From positions 39,860,096 to 39,924,095 of the forward strand of contig NC_045453.1 of assembly GCF_002776525.5 (NCBI RefSeq): a stretch of DNA of 64,000 bases, in the 5' to 3' direction. Of the stretch, positions 21,365-33,924 are shown in pieces (positions within the stretch are counted from its first letter, which is position 1; every line of letters begins with the position of its first letter). The notes under the pieces are model-generated. The model had not been told where the DNA came from. It did no database searches and saw nothing but the letters and a program-made list of their open reading frames with translations. Position numbers and translations under genes: made by a program. Origin of the DNA: Piliocolobus tephrosceles (lineage: Eukaryota; Chordata; Mammalia; Primates; Cercopithecidae).

Positions 21365-21500
21365 TTTTCTGGGCCCCTGGTCCTCAGATTCCTTATCTGC
21401 CAGATGGAAACTTCACACCAACTTCCTGGTGTGCTGTGAGGGTGAAATGAGGGAAAGAGTGAAAGGTCTCAAGCCATAATGTGGGCACTTCCCTTACACC
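21365..21500 (+). repeat. MIR SINE relic
   Basis: 'tggtcctcagattccttatc' then 'tgccagatggaaacttc' and 'gctgtgagggtgaaatgagg' follow sense MIR downstream of its core. Confidence 0.5.
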
Positions 21501-21774
21501 CAGGCCTCCGTAGCAACCACACATGGAAGCTGACCCACTGAGCCTTGGAACCAGCAGGGACACAGGACACTTGTCCTGGCCCAGGCAGTGGGCCCAGGGG
21601 AGGGTTCTCATTTCCCTGCTGATTATCTTATATCATCACTTGTTCTGTGTAGCCTTAAGTAAGCCATTTATGACCTTTGAACCTAAACATCTTCACCCAT
21701 TAATTAAAGAAATTGGGAAGCCTCTTTCATCTTTATTCAGTGATTTGAATTATTAGTAAATTGTAAAATGCATA

Positions 21775-22165
21775 AGCATACAAAGGAAATGTTATCGAAT
21801 GTTCATTACAGCATTATTTTCAGTAATAAAACAAGGAAAACGATTTAAACGATAGATTGTGGTAGATTTATGACAGAATATTGTACATCTCTTAAATTAT
21901 ATTTTATAAGAATGTGTAATAAACATCTTTATCACTTTAAAGCAAAATAAAACAGATCCACAAAATACAATAGGTAATTTTATTTCCAACTCTGTAGATA
22001 TAGATGTGGATAAAGAAATAGAGGTGTGGCAATAAATAATAAAGAATTATAAGAATACACATAAAAATATTAGACATTATCATTGTCATGTAGCAGAATT
22101 GAGTGGTTTAATTATTCCTTACTATTTGTATGTATTTCATAAATTTTCTACAGTGAATATAAATA
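21775..22165 (+). repeat. Old L1 (L1ME/HAL1-like) 3' region
   Basis: 'gttcattacagcattatttt', 'cagtaataaaacaaggaaaa', 'gattgtggtagatttatgac' and a later 'catttcataaattttctaca' followed by 'gtgaatat' recall the 3' part of old L1 elements. Strongly diverged, so subfamily is open. Confidence 0.45.
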
Positions 22166-24035
22166 TATATAACAGCATATATATATATTCCAGCACATGT
22201 CATTATGTCATTTAAAATACGTAGAAAAAGTGAACACCAATAGCCTATAAGGATTTGTCTTCTTAATTTTCAAACATCACCACTAATTATTTCGTTGAAT
22301 TATGGCCACACCTTCATCTTTCAGGAGTGGGAAAAGTGACTGGGGGTAAGTGAACACTGTAAAGTTGGAGGAGAAGCTCTCTTTGTCAGTCTCAGCAGCT
22401 TACTCAGCCCCATAAAGTAGTATTTAAAAACAAGACTTGGTCTTTCTGGTGTCTGGACGTGACACATACTCTATTGCTGAAATAACAAAATCCATCTTTT
22501 TTTTTTCTTCTGGTATTCATAAAATAGAAATTAATTCAGGTAGTCTCACCTTGAAGTTTTGGAGAGAAAATTTAAATCAGTTCTCACATCACTACTGTGT
22601 CATTGCATTATGTGAAAATGTACCCCCAGTTCTCCTCCTTTTCCCCATCTGAGCAGTTTCTCTTGGCTGTACTTTTCCTGATGATCGGGATCATTTTTTC
22701 TCACTCTTTCCTTAGTTCCTCTGCTCTCTCCTTCCATCCACTGAGTACCATGCACTGCCAAAGTCCACCCACCTCCATTTGCCTAAAGTCTTTAGACGCT
22801 GAGTGGGTTCTTGCTGAGCAAGCCATCTGCATCACTCTTGAGGGAAAATAAACACAGCCAAACAATGGGTGTTTGGTTGTTTTCTAGGACTCATTCTTTT
22901 CCTACAAAAATAGCCCACCGAGGAGGCTGGTCAGGTGCTTTAAGTACTTTGTGGCTGCTCTGGTCCATCTGGGTTCAGGTGTGGACTTCAGTAGTTATTC
23001 AGAAGCTTGCTGTCGTTGATTTCTCTCAGGTGAAGGGACACTGCCCAGTCCAAATGAAGGTTTCTTAGGCTTTTGAACCTGGGGATGTAGCACCAGGGAC
23101 TTCTGACCTCAGAGTTAGTTTGGCATTTACTGGCAGTGGCCTAAGACCATCTGCCTGATCCACCCCTTCAAAACCAAATATTAGACAGGCAAGGAATGGT
23201 TGCAGGTATTTCTGGACTGCCCTGGTAGTATTGTGCTAAAAAAGCAAGAGACTTCAAGCCATAGGATTAATATGCCCTCTGATATTTAACTAGTGGGTGA
23301 GTTAATGTGGACATTTAAATGTGTGTGTATCTTTACATTATGCACAATATTACGAATCTATGAAAATGATCGTTTGCTCCAGCCAAAAACCAAGTGGTCC
23401 AATTTGAGGCATGACTCACTGGACCTACACCATGATACTCTGTTAAGTCCCCTTCTAATCATGAGACAACTTAGCACCTTTTCAAAGACCTTGGGAATTC
23501 ACAACTGCAGTTGGATTAACCACACATGATACAAGCAGTTCCCAGTTTTCCACAGGATTATTGTGCAGTACCTTGAATTGCCATTAGAGGTCATCAGTAG
23601 TCAACTCGCTGAGAGGCGGCTCCCACCTTGCCAACATTTGGAAGTCTAGAACATTCCTTAGGAAAATGTGTCTTTCGTTTTAGTGTTCTCATCTATAATA
23701 TTAGTAGGTCTATCAGTAAGTTGAGCTTCCTTGATTTTTACATTTAAGGCTTACTTGTAAGACTTTATATTCAAGACTCAACGATCTACTAAGATGCTAG
23801 ATTTTCATTAAGAGACCCATTGGTGCTGATAAGGGAACCTGTGCCCAAAGAAGCAGCTCAAAGTAGAATCTCTGATAGGGCCTGAAGGGATCCCGGCCAT
23901 AAAATCCATAATACAACACTGATCAATAACAAGAATCAGTACTATCGTTTTAAATGTCTCATGGAACACCTGTGATGTACATGACTCTACAGCCACCGAA
24001 ATAATTGTGAAAGGAGGCCACAAATGTATTGACAT
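22166..24035. other. Unassigned sequence with AT-rich start
   Basis: A TA-rich stretch near 22150-22195 and otherwise unique-looking sequence. Several 70-85 codon ORFs lie in overlapping frames (22437-23068), with no domain I recognise. Confidence 0.35.
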
Positions 24036-24285
24036 GAGAAGACACCCATGCTATACTGTTAAGTGAGAAAAGTAGTTGAAAGAAAATCCTGTAAACTGTG
24101 ATCTCATTATGTATATACCTACACATATATCTTTTTAATATAGATTTTTAGAGTCCAGAATCTAACAGTAATTATGTTAGGGAAATGAGGATGTGTTGGG
24201 TTTCTAAAGTTGCTCAATGCCTCTGTATGCATTAGACTTTTTGTAATTGTATATTTCTTTCATAATTAAAAACATTTCCTTTTTA
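24036..24285 (+). repeat. Old L1 3' end, tentative
   Basis: 'atactgttaagtgagaaaag' followed much later by 'ttctttcataattaaaaac' resembles the 3' ends of old L1 (L1ME/HAL1) elements, in which 'ttgttaagtgaaaaaagc' is typical. Confidence 0.4.
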
Positions 24286-24994
24286 GATAATGGAGAAAGT
24301 GTCACCTTTCTGATGACTTTCCTGGGACCTCCTGGAGGTCTGGGCTCCTTCCCTGTGTCCCTGGATAATAAGCCTTACCTCTGCTATACCTCCACTAACG
24401 TGGCATTCTAATTGTTCCATAATTTGGTCTCCCCAAATGAAGTCCAAAGAACTCAAGGTCAGGGTCTGAGTCCCACCTGTTACTGTGGCTCCAGCACCCA
24501 TCATACTTGCTGACAGGTAAATGTCTAACCTTTATCTGCTGAATGAAGGAATGCCACATGGGATGTGTGAAAGTTAATCCACCCCTCCAGGTTTGGTGTG
24601 TGAGCCAACCATGGAGGTGCCAATGGGGGCAGCTCTTCTTTCCCCTACAAACCCTCTCTGAAGTCTCCCCGTGGAAGATTCATTCACAGAGATGACAGTG
24701 TGGGAGTGATTACTCTGGGAGCCTCTCTGTGCACGGCAGGTGCAGAGGTCATGGGGGTGACTGCTCTAGTGGGGAGGCCCAGGTCCAGTGCATGTGGGAC
24801 ATGGCTCGAGTTGGCTTTCATCTCTGGGCTTCACACTTACAAAGGCTGGCTCCCTCATCTCAGCAGTCCTCAGCTTTCAGCACGTCCTCCTGATACTTCA
24901 GATCTTTATGTGAGCTTAAAACACTGAGTTTTACCTGCTGGGGGTGCAGTTGGGGTCTGCCCATCACTACTCCTGCTTCAGAGGACAACAGCCA
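24286..24994. other. Unassigned sequence
   Basis: No repeat, RNA or exon signal recognised. Confidence 0.35.
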
Positions 24995-25199
24995 ACAGAC
25001 ACAAGAATGGCAGTATACCAGTGAGTCCATAATCCTACAACTCCACTAATAGGGGTTTGTGCAAAGAAAACAATGTATACATTGATACAAGTGACACCAT
25101 CGAGAAAAACATCAGGAATTGCCTAAATGTCTATCAGTAGGGCTCTGAATAACTAAATCAGGCTCTGGAATACATTGAAGTATTCTCGGGCAGGATAAA
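24995..25199 (+). repeat. Old L1 fragment, tentative
   Basis: 'caactccactaataggggtt', 'acatcaggaattgcctaaat' and 'gtctatcagtagggctctga' correspond to the 'aacctaaatgtccatcaatagggaa' region of old L1. A MER5A-like element follows. AT-rich sequence at 25396-25585 may be the rest of the L1. Confidence 0.4.
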
Positions 25200-25209
25200 A
25201 ATGAGGACT

Positions 25210-25382
25210 GTGAGAATCGTGTGAGAATCACCAGGAAGTTTGTTAAAAGCAGATTCTCAGCGTGCCCGGGGTGCAAGATGCTGATTGTACAGAATGAAGA
25301 GTCTAGGAATCTTCATTTTAAAAATGTGTCTTGGGCAATTTTACTGTATACGTCGTGGGAACCCATCTTTGGGAAACACTAG
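25210..25382 (+). mobile_element. MER5A-like hAT-Charlie MITE relic
   Basis: 'gtgagaatcaccaggaagtt', 'tgttaaaagcagattctcag', 'ctaggaatcttcattttaaa' and the closing 'atctttgggaaacact' follow MER5A order, with complementary ends typical of hAT elements. It lies inside the tentative L1 fragment. Confidence 0.65.
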
Positions 25383-25585
25383 TGCAGCTGTGAATTAACT
25401 GATGTAGAACAGTAGGCATGCCAGCAAAAAAAAAATCTGCAGTCTGCATATGCACAGAAAGCAAGTATCTGAACGATTACAGGTCCAAATTTTTATTGCT
25501 GGTTGAGTATTAGTGGAGAATCTTTACGACTAATTCATTTATATATACTTTTTGGCTTATCTGTGTTTTGTAATTTTTAACAAGA

Positions 25586-26164
25586 AGCTTGGATGACTTA
25601 TGTAAAAATGGAACGATGAAATCTAAAACAAAAATCACTGTCTTACTTGTCTGGTGGGCATTTGTAGCAAGCCAGACGGACCCGAGGGAGGTGGAGGCAG
25701 GGCAGGGACTCTCACCTCCTCACTGCTCTCCAGTGGAGAGCTGGAGTCTGGGCGAGGGATGGTCTCTGACTCTACTTCCTGAAAACACAGTGGTCCCTAA
25801 GCTGGACATGGGGCTTCTGCTATTATTCACTTTTAGAAGTGACCTTTTTCCTGGGCCACAGAAAAATCAAATCAATAGATTTTTCTCAATGTTTTTCTGT
25901 TTCTGTCCTGTAATTTTAAAAATCATTGAACACTTCCTAAATGGAATCTACGTAAGATGGTATCAGATTTAACATGGAATTGTATATTCAGCTACTGTAA
26001 GCTTGACCCATCCAGTATTTCCACATGATTCACACACCACAAAGAATGCACAGACCATCCAGATTCTCTTGCATCGGGGCCATTCGAGAAGCACCAGTAC
26101 AACAGAAAGAGCAAAAACCAAAATCAAACATGAATTCCAACCTCAATTTTGTCTGAGTGACATG
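25586..26164. other. Unassigned sequence
   Basis: Contains a 127-codon plus-strand ORF (25589-25972) with no recognisable domain, no repeat match and no splice context that I can defend. I treat it as chance. Confidence 0.35.
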
Positions 26165-26300
26165 GGAACACAGGTGCACTTAACCTTTCTGAGTCTGTTT
26201 TACCTCCATATACACAAGTGTAATTATGGATAGTCCGAAGGGCCGGACGCTCGTCAGAATGAAAAGTGCAGGTGCCAAGCTCTCAGCAGCATCTCTGATA
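26165..26300 (+). repeat. MIR SINE relic
   Basis: 'caggtgcacttaacctttct' then 'gagtctgttttacctccata' matches the sense MIR core 'cttaacctctctgagcctcagtttcc' with decay. Confidence 0.4.
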
Positions 26301-26860
26301 CTGAGTGGGAACACGGTAACTGCTAGGTCCACTCCTTGTCCTGGAGGTTGGGCCCTGTCCCCTGCAAGGACAGAACCTCTGCTGTGCTGAAGTTCGGCTC
26401 AGCGACACATGTGCCTGGCCTTGGTGCTCTGCTGAGCAGCTGTCCACAGTCCAAACTCCCTGCCACATACCCCCAGCCCTCCCAGCCATTCCCAACCTCC
26501 TCCTCACCTGCTTATTTTCATTTGCCCCCTCCTGTTTATCTAGTCTGGGTGGCTTCCGCTATTGGACTCTGCTGTCCACACCTCCCTGTCCTCGGCCTCA
26601 GAATGTTATTTATTGAACAGGGAAAGAAAAGGAAGTACTTCTATGTTGGTCTCTCTTGGGGCCCCTAAATCCTTGATATAGGGAAGAATTGGGGGAAAAC
26701 ACATCATTTCTGATTTTCCCAGGGAAATGCACCTTGCAGTCTGGGGCACTGCTGGACACAGGGGACATGTCAATTGACCCTAAGGGTGTCTCCAGCACCC
26801 CGTGTGGATACAGAAGCACAGGTGCCCCTTCGATGGATTAAATGCCAGCCGCTGAGAAAT

Positions 26861-26888
<28 letters not shown>
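26861..26888. repeat. (AC)14 microsatellite
   Basis: Twenty-eight uninterrupted bases of AC dinucleotide. An uninterrupted array of this length is likely to be polymorphic. Confidence 0.98.
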
Positions 26889-26892
<4 letters not shown>

Positions 26893-28799
26893 AAAGAAAA
26901 AGAGAAAGTGTAGGATGTGATTAAGAGCCATGTTGGTTACCAAGGTGTTTTCTCTTCATAGCAAAGTACCTTTGGTTACCAGAGAAGACAAGAGAGGCAC
27001 AAAGTCACAGTCCACATGCTTGAAGGATCTTAAGGCATTGAATTGACCTCGTCTGCAAAGTCGAGGAGCCACGTGAACCTCAGAGCAGCCAGGGTGACTT
27101 CAGGAAGGGGCATAGGTGGGAGGCTTAAGAGATGGCACAGGGCATGGGCAGGAGGTGGGGCAGGTCTGTGCACGCCCAGGAGGGGATTTGACCTTGGCTC
27201 AGGATGTCATAAAGAGCTCGTGAAGACCATGGCAGTGCCAGAACGAATGGGCACTGGAGAAGCTCTTTGGCCTTGACAATTTGATTTCGAGAGCACCAGT
27301 ATTACCACAAGAGTTAAACTCCACCTTATGAAAGTGGAGTGTTGTTATTATTTGCAGTTAACACAGAGTAAAGAGTGCTTTCTTAAAATGTCCATCCATT
27401 GGTCCGGAAATCAAACCTAATGCCCTACCAAAACCCCTGTGCACCATAACTAATCCTTAGGCTGATCATTCATGGAGCACTGATTATTGTTTTTGCGTAA
27501 TTTGGGCGTTAATGTAGAATATTAGTCCTGCTTTACTTTAATAGAAAAGACCACTGCAGTCTTCCTTCTGTCATGTTATTCAATACTCTACTGTTTGCTC
27601 TTACTCTTTTCGATGCTCAGTTTTTCTAAGGAGTCAGAGCTTACCTGCACCAGGTAATCTCTCCAAAGCCAGTAAGAAACACGCAGTAAATACACAACAA
27701 TCTAAGACACAAAAACAAAAAACAAACAAATAATAAAAAAAAAAAAAAACAGGGCAACAAGTCAGAGATCAGCTTTCCTTCAGTGATTAAAATCTAGGCA
27801 GGGGTTTTATTGTTTTAGACGAGCAGAAAAGTTGGGGGAAACTATCTGCCATCAGACCCCAAACCTCACTGTCACCAGGAGCGAATATTCCCACCCTTTC
27901 CTCCTAAGTGTATCTCTGAGCCATTCCTTAGGGACTGGGCAAAAATATGACAAATCAATTCATACCAAGGTGTTGTTCTCTCTATTAAGGATGCCACTAC
28001 TTGACTGAAAGGGAACAAAGGCAGAGGGAACACTTCCAGGGTGTCATGACACCAGTGGAAGGTCACTTGGCCACCTAGCCAGCCACCTGTCTTAAGGGCA
28101 GCCCATGGCCAGACCCTCAGAGATCCCCCCTCTTACAAGGCCCTAAGATGCTTGAATGTGGGAGACATTGCACATTTCTACCTCAGTAGATGCGTGTCAG
28201 ACCACCAGACCCTCCCTCCCTCTACCTTCTTAGTGGATAGGTAAAGTACGCTCTTTCCCAAAGCTTCCTTCGTAAAGGTGAGAGCAAGCAGGGGTGTTTC
28301 ACCCAGGTCAGGGGGCTGCCTGGGGCGTCTAGCCTGCCAGATCCACACCTGTTCTCCCGAACAGCATTTCTACCGGTGTCTTCTGAAGCTGCAACTGCAG
28401 CTTTCCGTCCACTCATTCTTTTCTGTATCTTAGTAATTCTGATTCGGTTCCAGCCCTGAGTCTTGCCCAGACAGTCAAGCTGGCTTTTTAAGGTCACTGA
28501 AGATGCCTGATCTCACTCCGTTGGGGGTTGACTCAACTGGCTAAATATGCAGAGTTCCAAGGTCGAGAAAGGGAACAATACCTCCAGGGGAATTATTGCA
28601 GGACCAGGTCATTCAGGTAGAGGAGCTTTTCAGGATTGCCATGGTAGCTGACCATGAGACTCTGACCCATGTGGCTTTTTTCATATCTCGTCTTCCATGT
28701 CCATGTATAATCATTCACTTGGCAGTCAACAACCCACTGCAATCAAAAACACTACTGCTACCACCCCTAAAATGACAGGAAGAAAAACAACTCACTGTG
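26889..28799. other. Unassigned sequence with A-rich tract
   Basis: An A-rich stretch with AAAC and AAAT units lies at about 27700-27751. No element body or gene signal is recognised in the rest. Confidence 0.35.
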
Positions 28800-29130
28800 T
28801 TCTTACTGAATGCCAGAGACTGTGCTAAGCCTTCACATGGACTGTCTCACTTATTTAGCATCATGTACACACTTGGCCTCATTTAAAAGGTAAAGAGACC
28901 GAGGCCCAGAAAGGTTCTATAACTCACCCAAGGTCACACAGCACTCAAGGACTGGCTTTAGGATTTGAATCAGCTTATCTAACTTCAAAGTGTTTGAACT
29001 TTGCTCTATGTTCTTTGAAAGGTGGAATCATACAAATCACAGACAACTAGAGCTGAAGATGTGGAAAATGAAGTCTCGGAGAGAGTTTAGTGACTTGTCG
29101 TCCAAAGTCACATGGCTAGATCTGCTAAAG
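28800..29130 (-). repeat. MIR-family SINEs, antisense, probably two in tandem
   Basis: First unit: 'tgaatgccagagactgtgct', 'gaggcccagaaaggttctat' and 'caaggtcacacagcactcaa' follow antisense MIR. Second unit from about 29015: 'aatgaagtctcggagagagt', 'tttagtgacttgtcgtccaa' and 'agtcacatggctag' repeat the same core words. Two adjacent MIR or MIR3 copies fit best. Confidence 0.7.
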
Positions 29131-31924
29131 TTAGTTTTCTTCCATACCCTGGCAAGGAGGACTAAATTACATTAAAAATGCCCCTGGCTCTGCAGCCCCC
29201 ATCCCCACCCCACTGCCAGAGGCCAGAAGGAGGCGCAGTGGCCACCCAGCTGTGGTCCCACATTGCTTTCTATGAAGGCAGAAACTAGGACTTGTCCCCT
29301 GCAAAAGGCTAAGAGCCAGAGTGGGAAATGTAGTGTGGAACTTCTCTGCCTTTTATTCATTTTATGAATTTGTTAACCATTCTCTTGAAAATTGCATTCT
29401 TTTTACACTGCACTTTTTCTTTAGCTTTGGAGACCAAGTCACATAATTATGCTGACCTAGTCAGCACAGACCACATGGAATAGCAGAGCCTTTGAATGCA
29501 TTTGTGTGTAATGATTACCATACACACAGCTTTCTTTATGTATTATTAAAATTATCAGTAATGGCAGCCTAATACTTATTTCCTGTCAAACCTTTTCGTA
29601 ATGGCATTTAAGTAAAAATATTATAATTGAGTTGTTCTTTACTGTCCTTAGAATGAAGAGGAGTAACGTTTAACCATCATGTAACTTTTCAAAATAAAAG
29701 TCTACTTTTCAAATATTATTTGTTTCTTAGTTTTTCCACTGGAAAGAGCATTAAATAAACTGTATTCCGAAAAATGGAATTAAGTTAAATAAGCATATCT
29801 TCAATTGGTGCCACTAAATGATCCTTAAATCAAATCTTGAATTGACCCTTTCTTGAAGACAGGGAAAAACATATTTGTGGCTTGCCTGTGAACTCTCCCA
29901 GGCTTCTTTCTGCCAAGCAGGCTGGGGGATTCCCACAGTGCCCTAGCATATGGAGGGTTTGTTGGGCTGTTTGTCAGCAGCTATTGTTCTCTTTCAATAC
30001 CTGTTTCTAAGAAAGCGAGAACACTGTCTGGTTCCACAGAAGTTACCAAAAGTAACAGAATACACTGTAGGTTGTCTAAGCTTCCTCAGGCATTGCAAGC
30101 CTGATATTCAAACCCCGCTGTGTTTTTATCTTTCTGGATTTTCTCCTCTTCTCTTCGCCAAGGAACCAGTCCAAACCTTTAATCTTTCTAACTCAAGAGA
30201 AAGTCATAGAGGCAGCATCAAAACTGGATGTCTAAATTGAGACTGAGAGCAGGAAGACATCTAGGGTTTTAAGAGTGGTGAGGACTTATAGTTTACTCCC
30301 TTGTTGACCCCTGGGACCAGAGGATGACAGGACTTTTGGAAGCCAGAGCATGATTGTGGGGGCACATCAGAACGTTGGACTTGGGCCCTAGGGTTCAAGC
30401 TGGCCAAGCTCTCAGCATGGCAGGACCTCCAGACTTCAAGAGGTGCACTGGTGGTAGGAATCACAGAGGTGGCCACCATAATCTGAAGACAGAGGGGACC
30501 TACAAATATTTTGCTGAGGATGATATTTCTGCAATCTTTGTACAGACCTGAGGAGTGCAAAGAGAGCCCAGCAATGGCTTTCACTGGGTTTCTTGCCAGC
30601 CAATCTCAGGCATCCCAAAATCACATTTAATTTAACTGAAAAAAAGAAAATTAAGTTCCAGGACTTGATTTTCATTCCCAAGTTTCTGGACAAAGATTCA
30701 TGCTCACCCTACATGGATGTGTGATCAGTTTTGGATCATTTCAGGTCTTGGTAGGAAATTGACTTTTACTCCAAAAGTTTTAACCAAAGAGAATTTAATG
30801 ATGTGACTCTTTACTAAAGAGTGAAAAAGTAAAGTGTGCACAGCTGAGAAAATCAAGAAGGAAGGTTGAAGCATGCAGAGACAAGCAACATGGAGAAGCT
30901 GTTACTTACCCAACATTTTCTTGCTGGCTGCAGCCCGAGGCCACTCTCGACCACTGGAGGCCACCCTCAGTGGCTTTCTCTCTGACTTGGTCATCTCTTT
31001 AAGGCTAACAGAAGAGTCCCTCTCTTTTTGCAGTGTGCCAAGGTGGAGTGTTGTGTAATGTAACCTGACCACAGGAGTAACATCCCATCATATTTACAGG
31101 TCTCACTCACATTGGGGAGCAGAGAGGGTCATATATGTTGCACCTTGGAATTCTACCTACATGGCCCCCAAGAAGTCTGGAGCTTATATCAGCGACTTCA
31201 GGATGAGAGAAGAAAATGACTCTTCCTCTCAAATTAGGAAATCCCAGTGAAGGATTCTGATTGGCTCAGATACGGCTGCAGTCCCCTGATCTGTGGTCAT
31301 GAGGGCAGAACTGTTGCAAGAAGAAATAGGGTAAAACCAGTTGTCTTTACACTAGGGAACACCAAATCACCCAGATTCTTTAGAACTTTTAGAGGTAAAC
31401 TCAACATGATGAAACAAAACACATCAACTGCCTATGGAAGGAGGGAAAGGAAGCAGCAGTGGGCAGAAGGAGAATGGGATCTGGGAGGCTTACACAGGGT
31501 CAGTCTTGGCCAATAAAGCCATCAGTGATGGGCTACCATGGTCCTTCTTAGTTGACTCAAGTTGGGCCGAGATGGCCAGTCCTTGATACTCCCAGAGTGA
31601 CCAGTCATTACACATAGGCTGCTGGAAAAGGATATGGTTTGGGGTGAGGTGTTTCTCTGAGCCCTTCTCCTACCCTGAAACTCCTGAGATCTGAAGGGTG
31701 TGTGCCTCCAGCCCTCTTAGCAGGTAGGACCACAAGACCTTCCCTAATGGGGGATGTGGGTGGTGCATTGTGGTCCCCACCATAGACCCTTAGGTTTATC
31801 TCTCTATGAATTTGCAGAGAGACCACCCTTTGCAGAACCTTAACATCTGTTCTCCACTCTCTTTTCTCCTGGGCTCCCACCCTCCCCAACAAATGATAAA
31901 TCTCTTCTGTTATCATGTGAAGTC
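29131..31924. other. Unassigned sequence, possible ancient repeat inside
   Basis: About 2.8 kb without a confident call. Part of 30930-31180 ('gtaacctgaccacaggagta', 'acatcccatcatatttacag') recalls a common old mammalian repeat whose name I cannot give. A minus-strand GTAAGTAAC donor-like word lies at about 30902-30910, without a convincing exon. Other ORFs up to 107 codons look random. Confidence 0.35.
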
Positions 31925-32300
31925 ACAGTTCAAAAACTCTATGGCCCCCAATTTCCCAGGGTTCAAGTTCCTAAATCTTAGCTAAGCTGGGAGACCCTTT
32001 ACAATCAGACCCCCAACAAATATTTCCAGGATTTTCTTCAATTTTATATATCAACTGACTTCTTCACAATATTAAGTTTCTGTTCTCTAAGCCCTCTTTT
32101 CCTCATCTTCTCTGCTTTTTGACATTTTCCCTTTTCATCTCATCCTCCTTCACCATATGCCACTATGAAAATCCTACTCATCTTTCAGGGTCCTGCCATA
32201 AAATCTTTCCTCCATTGAACCATTATGGGCCAGAGTAATCTCATCCTCCCCAGAAATATGAAATCCTTATCTTGGACAACATTATTTCTGTGCTCCCGAC
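31925..32300 (+). repeat. L2 LINE fragment, tentative
   Basis: 'actcatctttcagggtcctg' followed by 'ccataaaatctttcctccat' corresponds to the L2 stretch that reads 'catctttcaaggcctagctcaaatgccacctcc'. Pyrimidine-rich composition also fits sense L2. Confidence 0.5.
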
Positions 32301-33214
32301 TTAATGCCATGGATCCTAGGCTATCAGTTTCAGCGTATATTCTTAGTATGGGTCTTCCTGAAAGCAGGCCTGAGACAAGAACATGGGCAGGTGACCTCTT
32401 CTGGGAGGTGAGATGGGGGATGCAGTAGATTGAAGTGCAGATGAGGGAGGGAGGGATGAAGGAGACTAAGGAGAACAGGGAGAAAGGCCCATGATGCATG
32501 TGTGACTGAGCAAATTACAGCGTGGGCACCAGGGCTGGCTGCGTTCCACCCAGGAAACTCGGAGGAGCCTCATAGACTCATCTCAGGGTTGCCCAGCAGT
32601 GGACAGGGAGCCTGGGGCCTTGACCTGGTGACTCCCATCCACCGCCTGTTGTTCTCAGGGGTGTTAGCGCCATTGACCTGCCAAGTCACTTGTGTCTATG
32701 AAGGAGCAAGTCAGAGAAAACCCTCAGGCAGAGAACACACGAAGGCATTTGCAGTAGGCAGCCGTTGATGTACTGGGAATGTGGACGGCAGAGCAGGTGG
32801 ACTGAGAGGGGTCTGGCAGGGTACAGGTGTCAGCCGTGCCTGCCCCACTTTTCCCAGAGACTACAATCCTCAAATTCGTTCTTGCTATATTCCCCATAGC
32901 ACTTGGTTTTTTATCTAACAGGCACAAAAAACAACAACAAAAAAAACCACTTACCGATGTTGGATGCACATCTGGGGACCAGAATAATGCCTCTTAAGCC
33001 AGGGGTCTCTCAACTCCTTCTTCCTTAGTAGTGTCCATGGCTCCATGGACACTCGGCTCCATGTCACTACTTTCAGCTGACTTAGCTCCTAACTCTTTGA
33101 CCAACCTTTCCACGTCTCCATTGTAAGCTTTGATTCCTCTTCTCTGCCCATATATGTCACCATCCCTTGCAGTGATCCTGGCCACCTTTCGTCAAAACAT
33201 GGTTATTGATTGAG
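32301..33214. other. Unassigned sequence, possible ancient repeat
   Basis: The stretch 32370-32870 ('gcctgagacaagaacatggg', 'ttgttctcaggggtgttagc', 'aggggtctggcagggtacag') recalls a mammalian interspersed repeat that I cannot name. Nothing coding is supported. Confidence 0.3.
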
Positions 33215-33330
33215 TTACTATTCATCCATTAAGCTGGCTCTTACTAAGGCCTACTTGGGGCCAGGCCTTGTTCCAAGAGTGAGAACACAACATTCACAGA
33301 GTTTAACTTCTATTGTTAACAAATCAACAA
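33215..33330 (-). repeat. Possible L2 tip, antisense
   Basis: 'ttggggccaggccttgttcc' followed by 'gagaacacaacattcac' resembles the 'tgtgccaggcactgttctag' region of antisense L2. Short and low confidence. An AluS follows at once. Confidence 0.35.
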
Positions 33331-33348
33331 ACAGAAACACAGTATAAT

Positions 33349-33640
33349 GGCTGGGCGTGTTGGCTAAAGCCTGTAATCCCAGCACTTTGGGAGGCTGAGG
33401 TGGGCGGATCCCCTGAGGTCAGGAGTTCGAGACCAGCCTGACCAATATGGTGAAACCCCGTCTCTACTAAAAGTAAAAAATTAGCTGGGCATGGTGGCGC
33501 ATGGCTGTAATCCCAGCTACTTGAGACCCTGAGGCAGGAGAATTGCTTGAACCTGGGAGGCAGAGGTTGTGGTGAGCCAAGAGATCATGCCATTGCACTC
33601 CAGCCTGGGCAACAAGAGTGAAACTCCATCTCAAAAAGAG
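33349..33640 (+). mobile_element. AluS SINE
   Basis: Full-length Alu dimer from 'ggctgggcgtgttggc' to 'gtgaaactccatctcaaaaa'. 'ggaggcagaggttgtggtga' and 'gaattgcttgaacctgg' place it with AluS. The tail has turned into a GAAA microsatellite. No clear target-site duplication was found, because the tail repeat hides the right flank. Confidence 0.92.
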
Positions 33641-33717
33641 GGAAAGAGAGAAAGAGAGAGAGAGAGAGAAAGAAAGAAAAAAGGAAGGAGGAAAGGAAGG
33701 AAGGGAAAGAGAGAAAG

Positions 33718-33764
<47 letters not shown>

Positions 33765-33774
33765 NNNNNNNNNN

Positions 33775-33837
<63 letters not shown>

Positions 33838-33854
33838 AAAGAAAGAAAGAAAAG
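33641..33854. repeat. GAAA microsatellite grown from an Alu tail
   Basis: A purine-only array on the plus strand, mostly GAAA units, with GAGA and GGAA variants in the first 80 bases. It contains a ten-N gap, so its true length is unknown. The long ORFs in this stretch (33467-34060 minus, 33569-33925 plus) are read-through of the repeat and mean nothing. Confidence 0.97.
33765..33774. other. Assembly gap (10 N)
   Basis: Ten N inside the GAAA array. Short reads cannot span such arrays, so ten is almost certainly a placeholder rather than a measured length. Confidence 0.99.
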
Positions 33855-33924
33855 ATGTCAATGATAGCATAAAAGAGATAAAGAATTTTTTTTTTTTTGT
33901 AAGTGGGGAGATAGGCTATTATTG

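Noticed and set aside
25589..25972. 127-codon plus-strand ORF
   Set aside because: No domain and no exon edges. Hydrophobic runs come from T-rich sequence.
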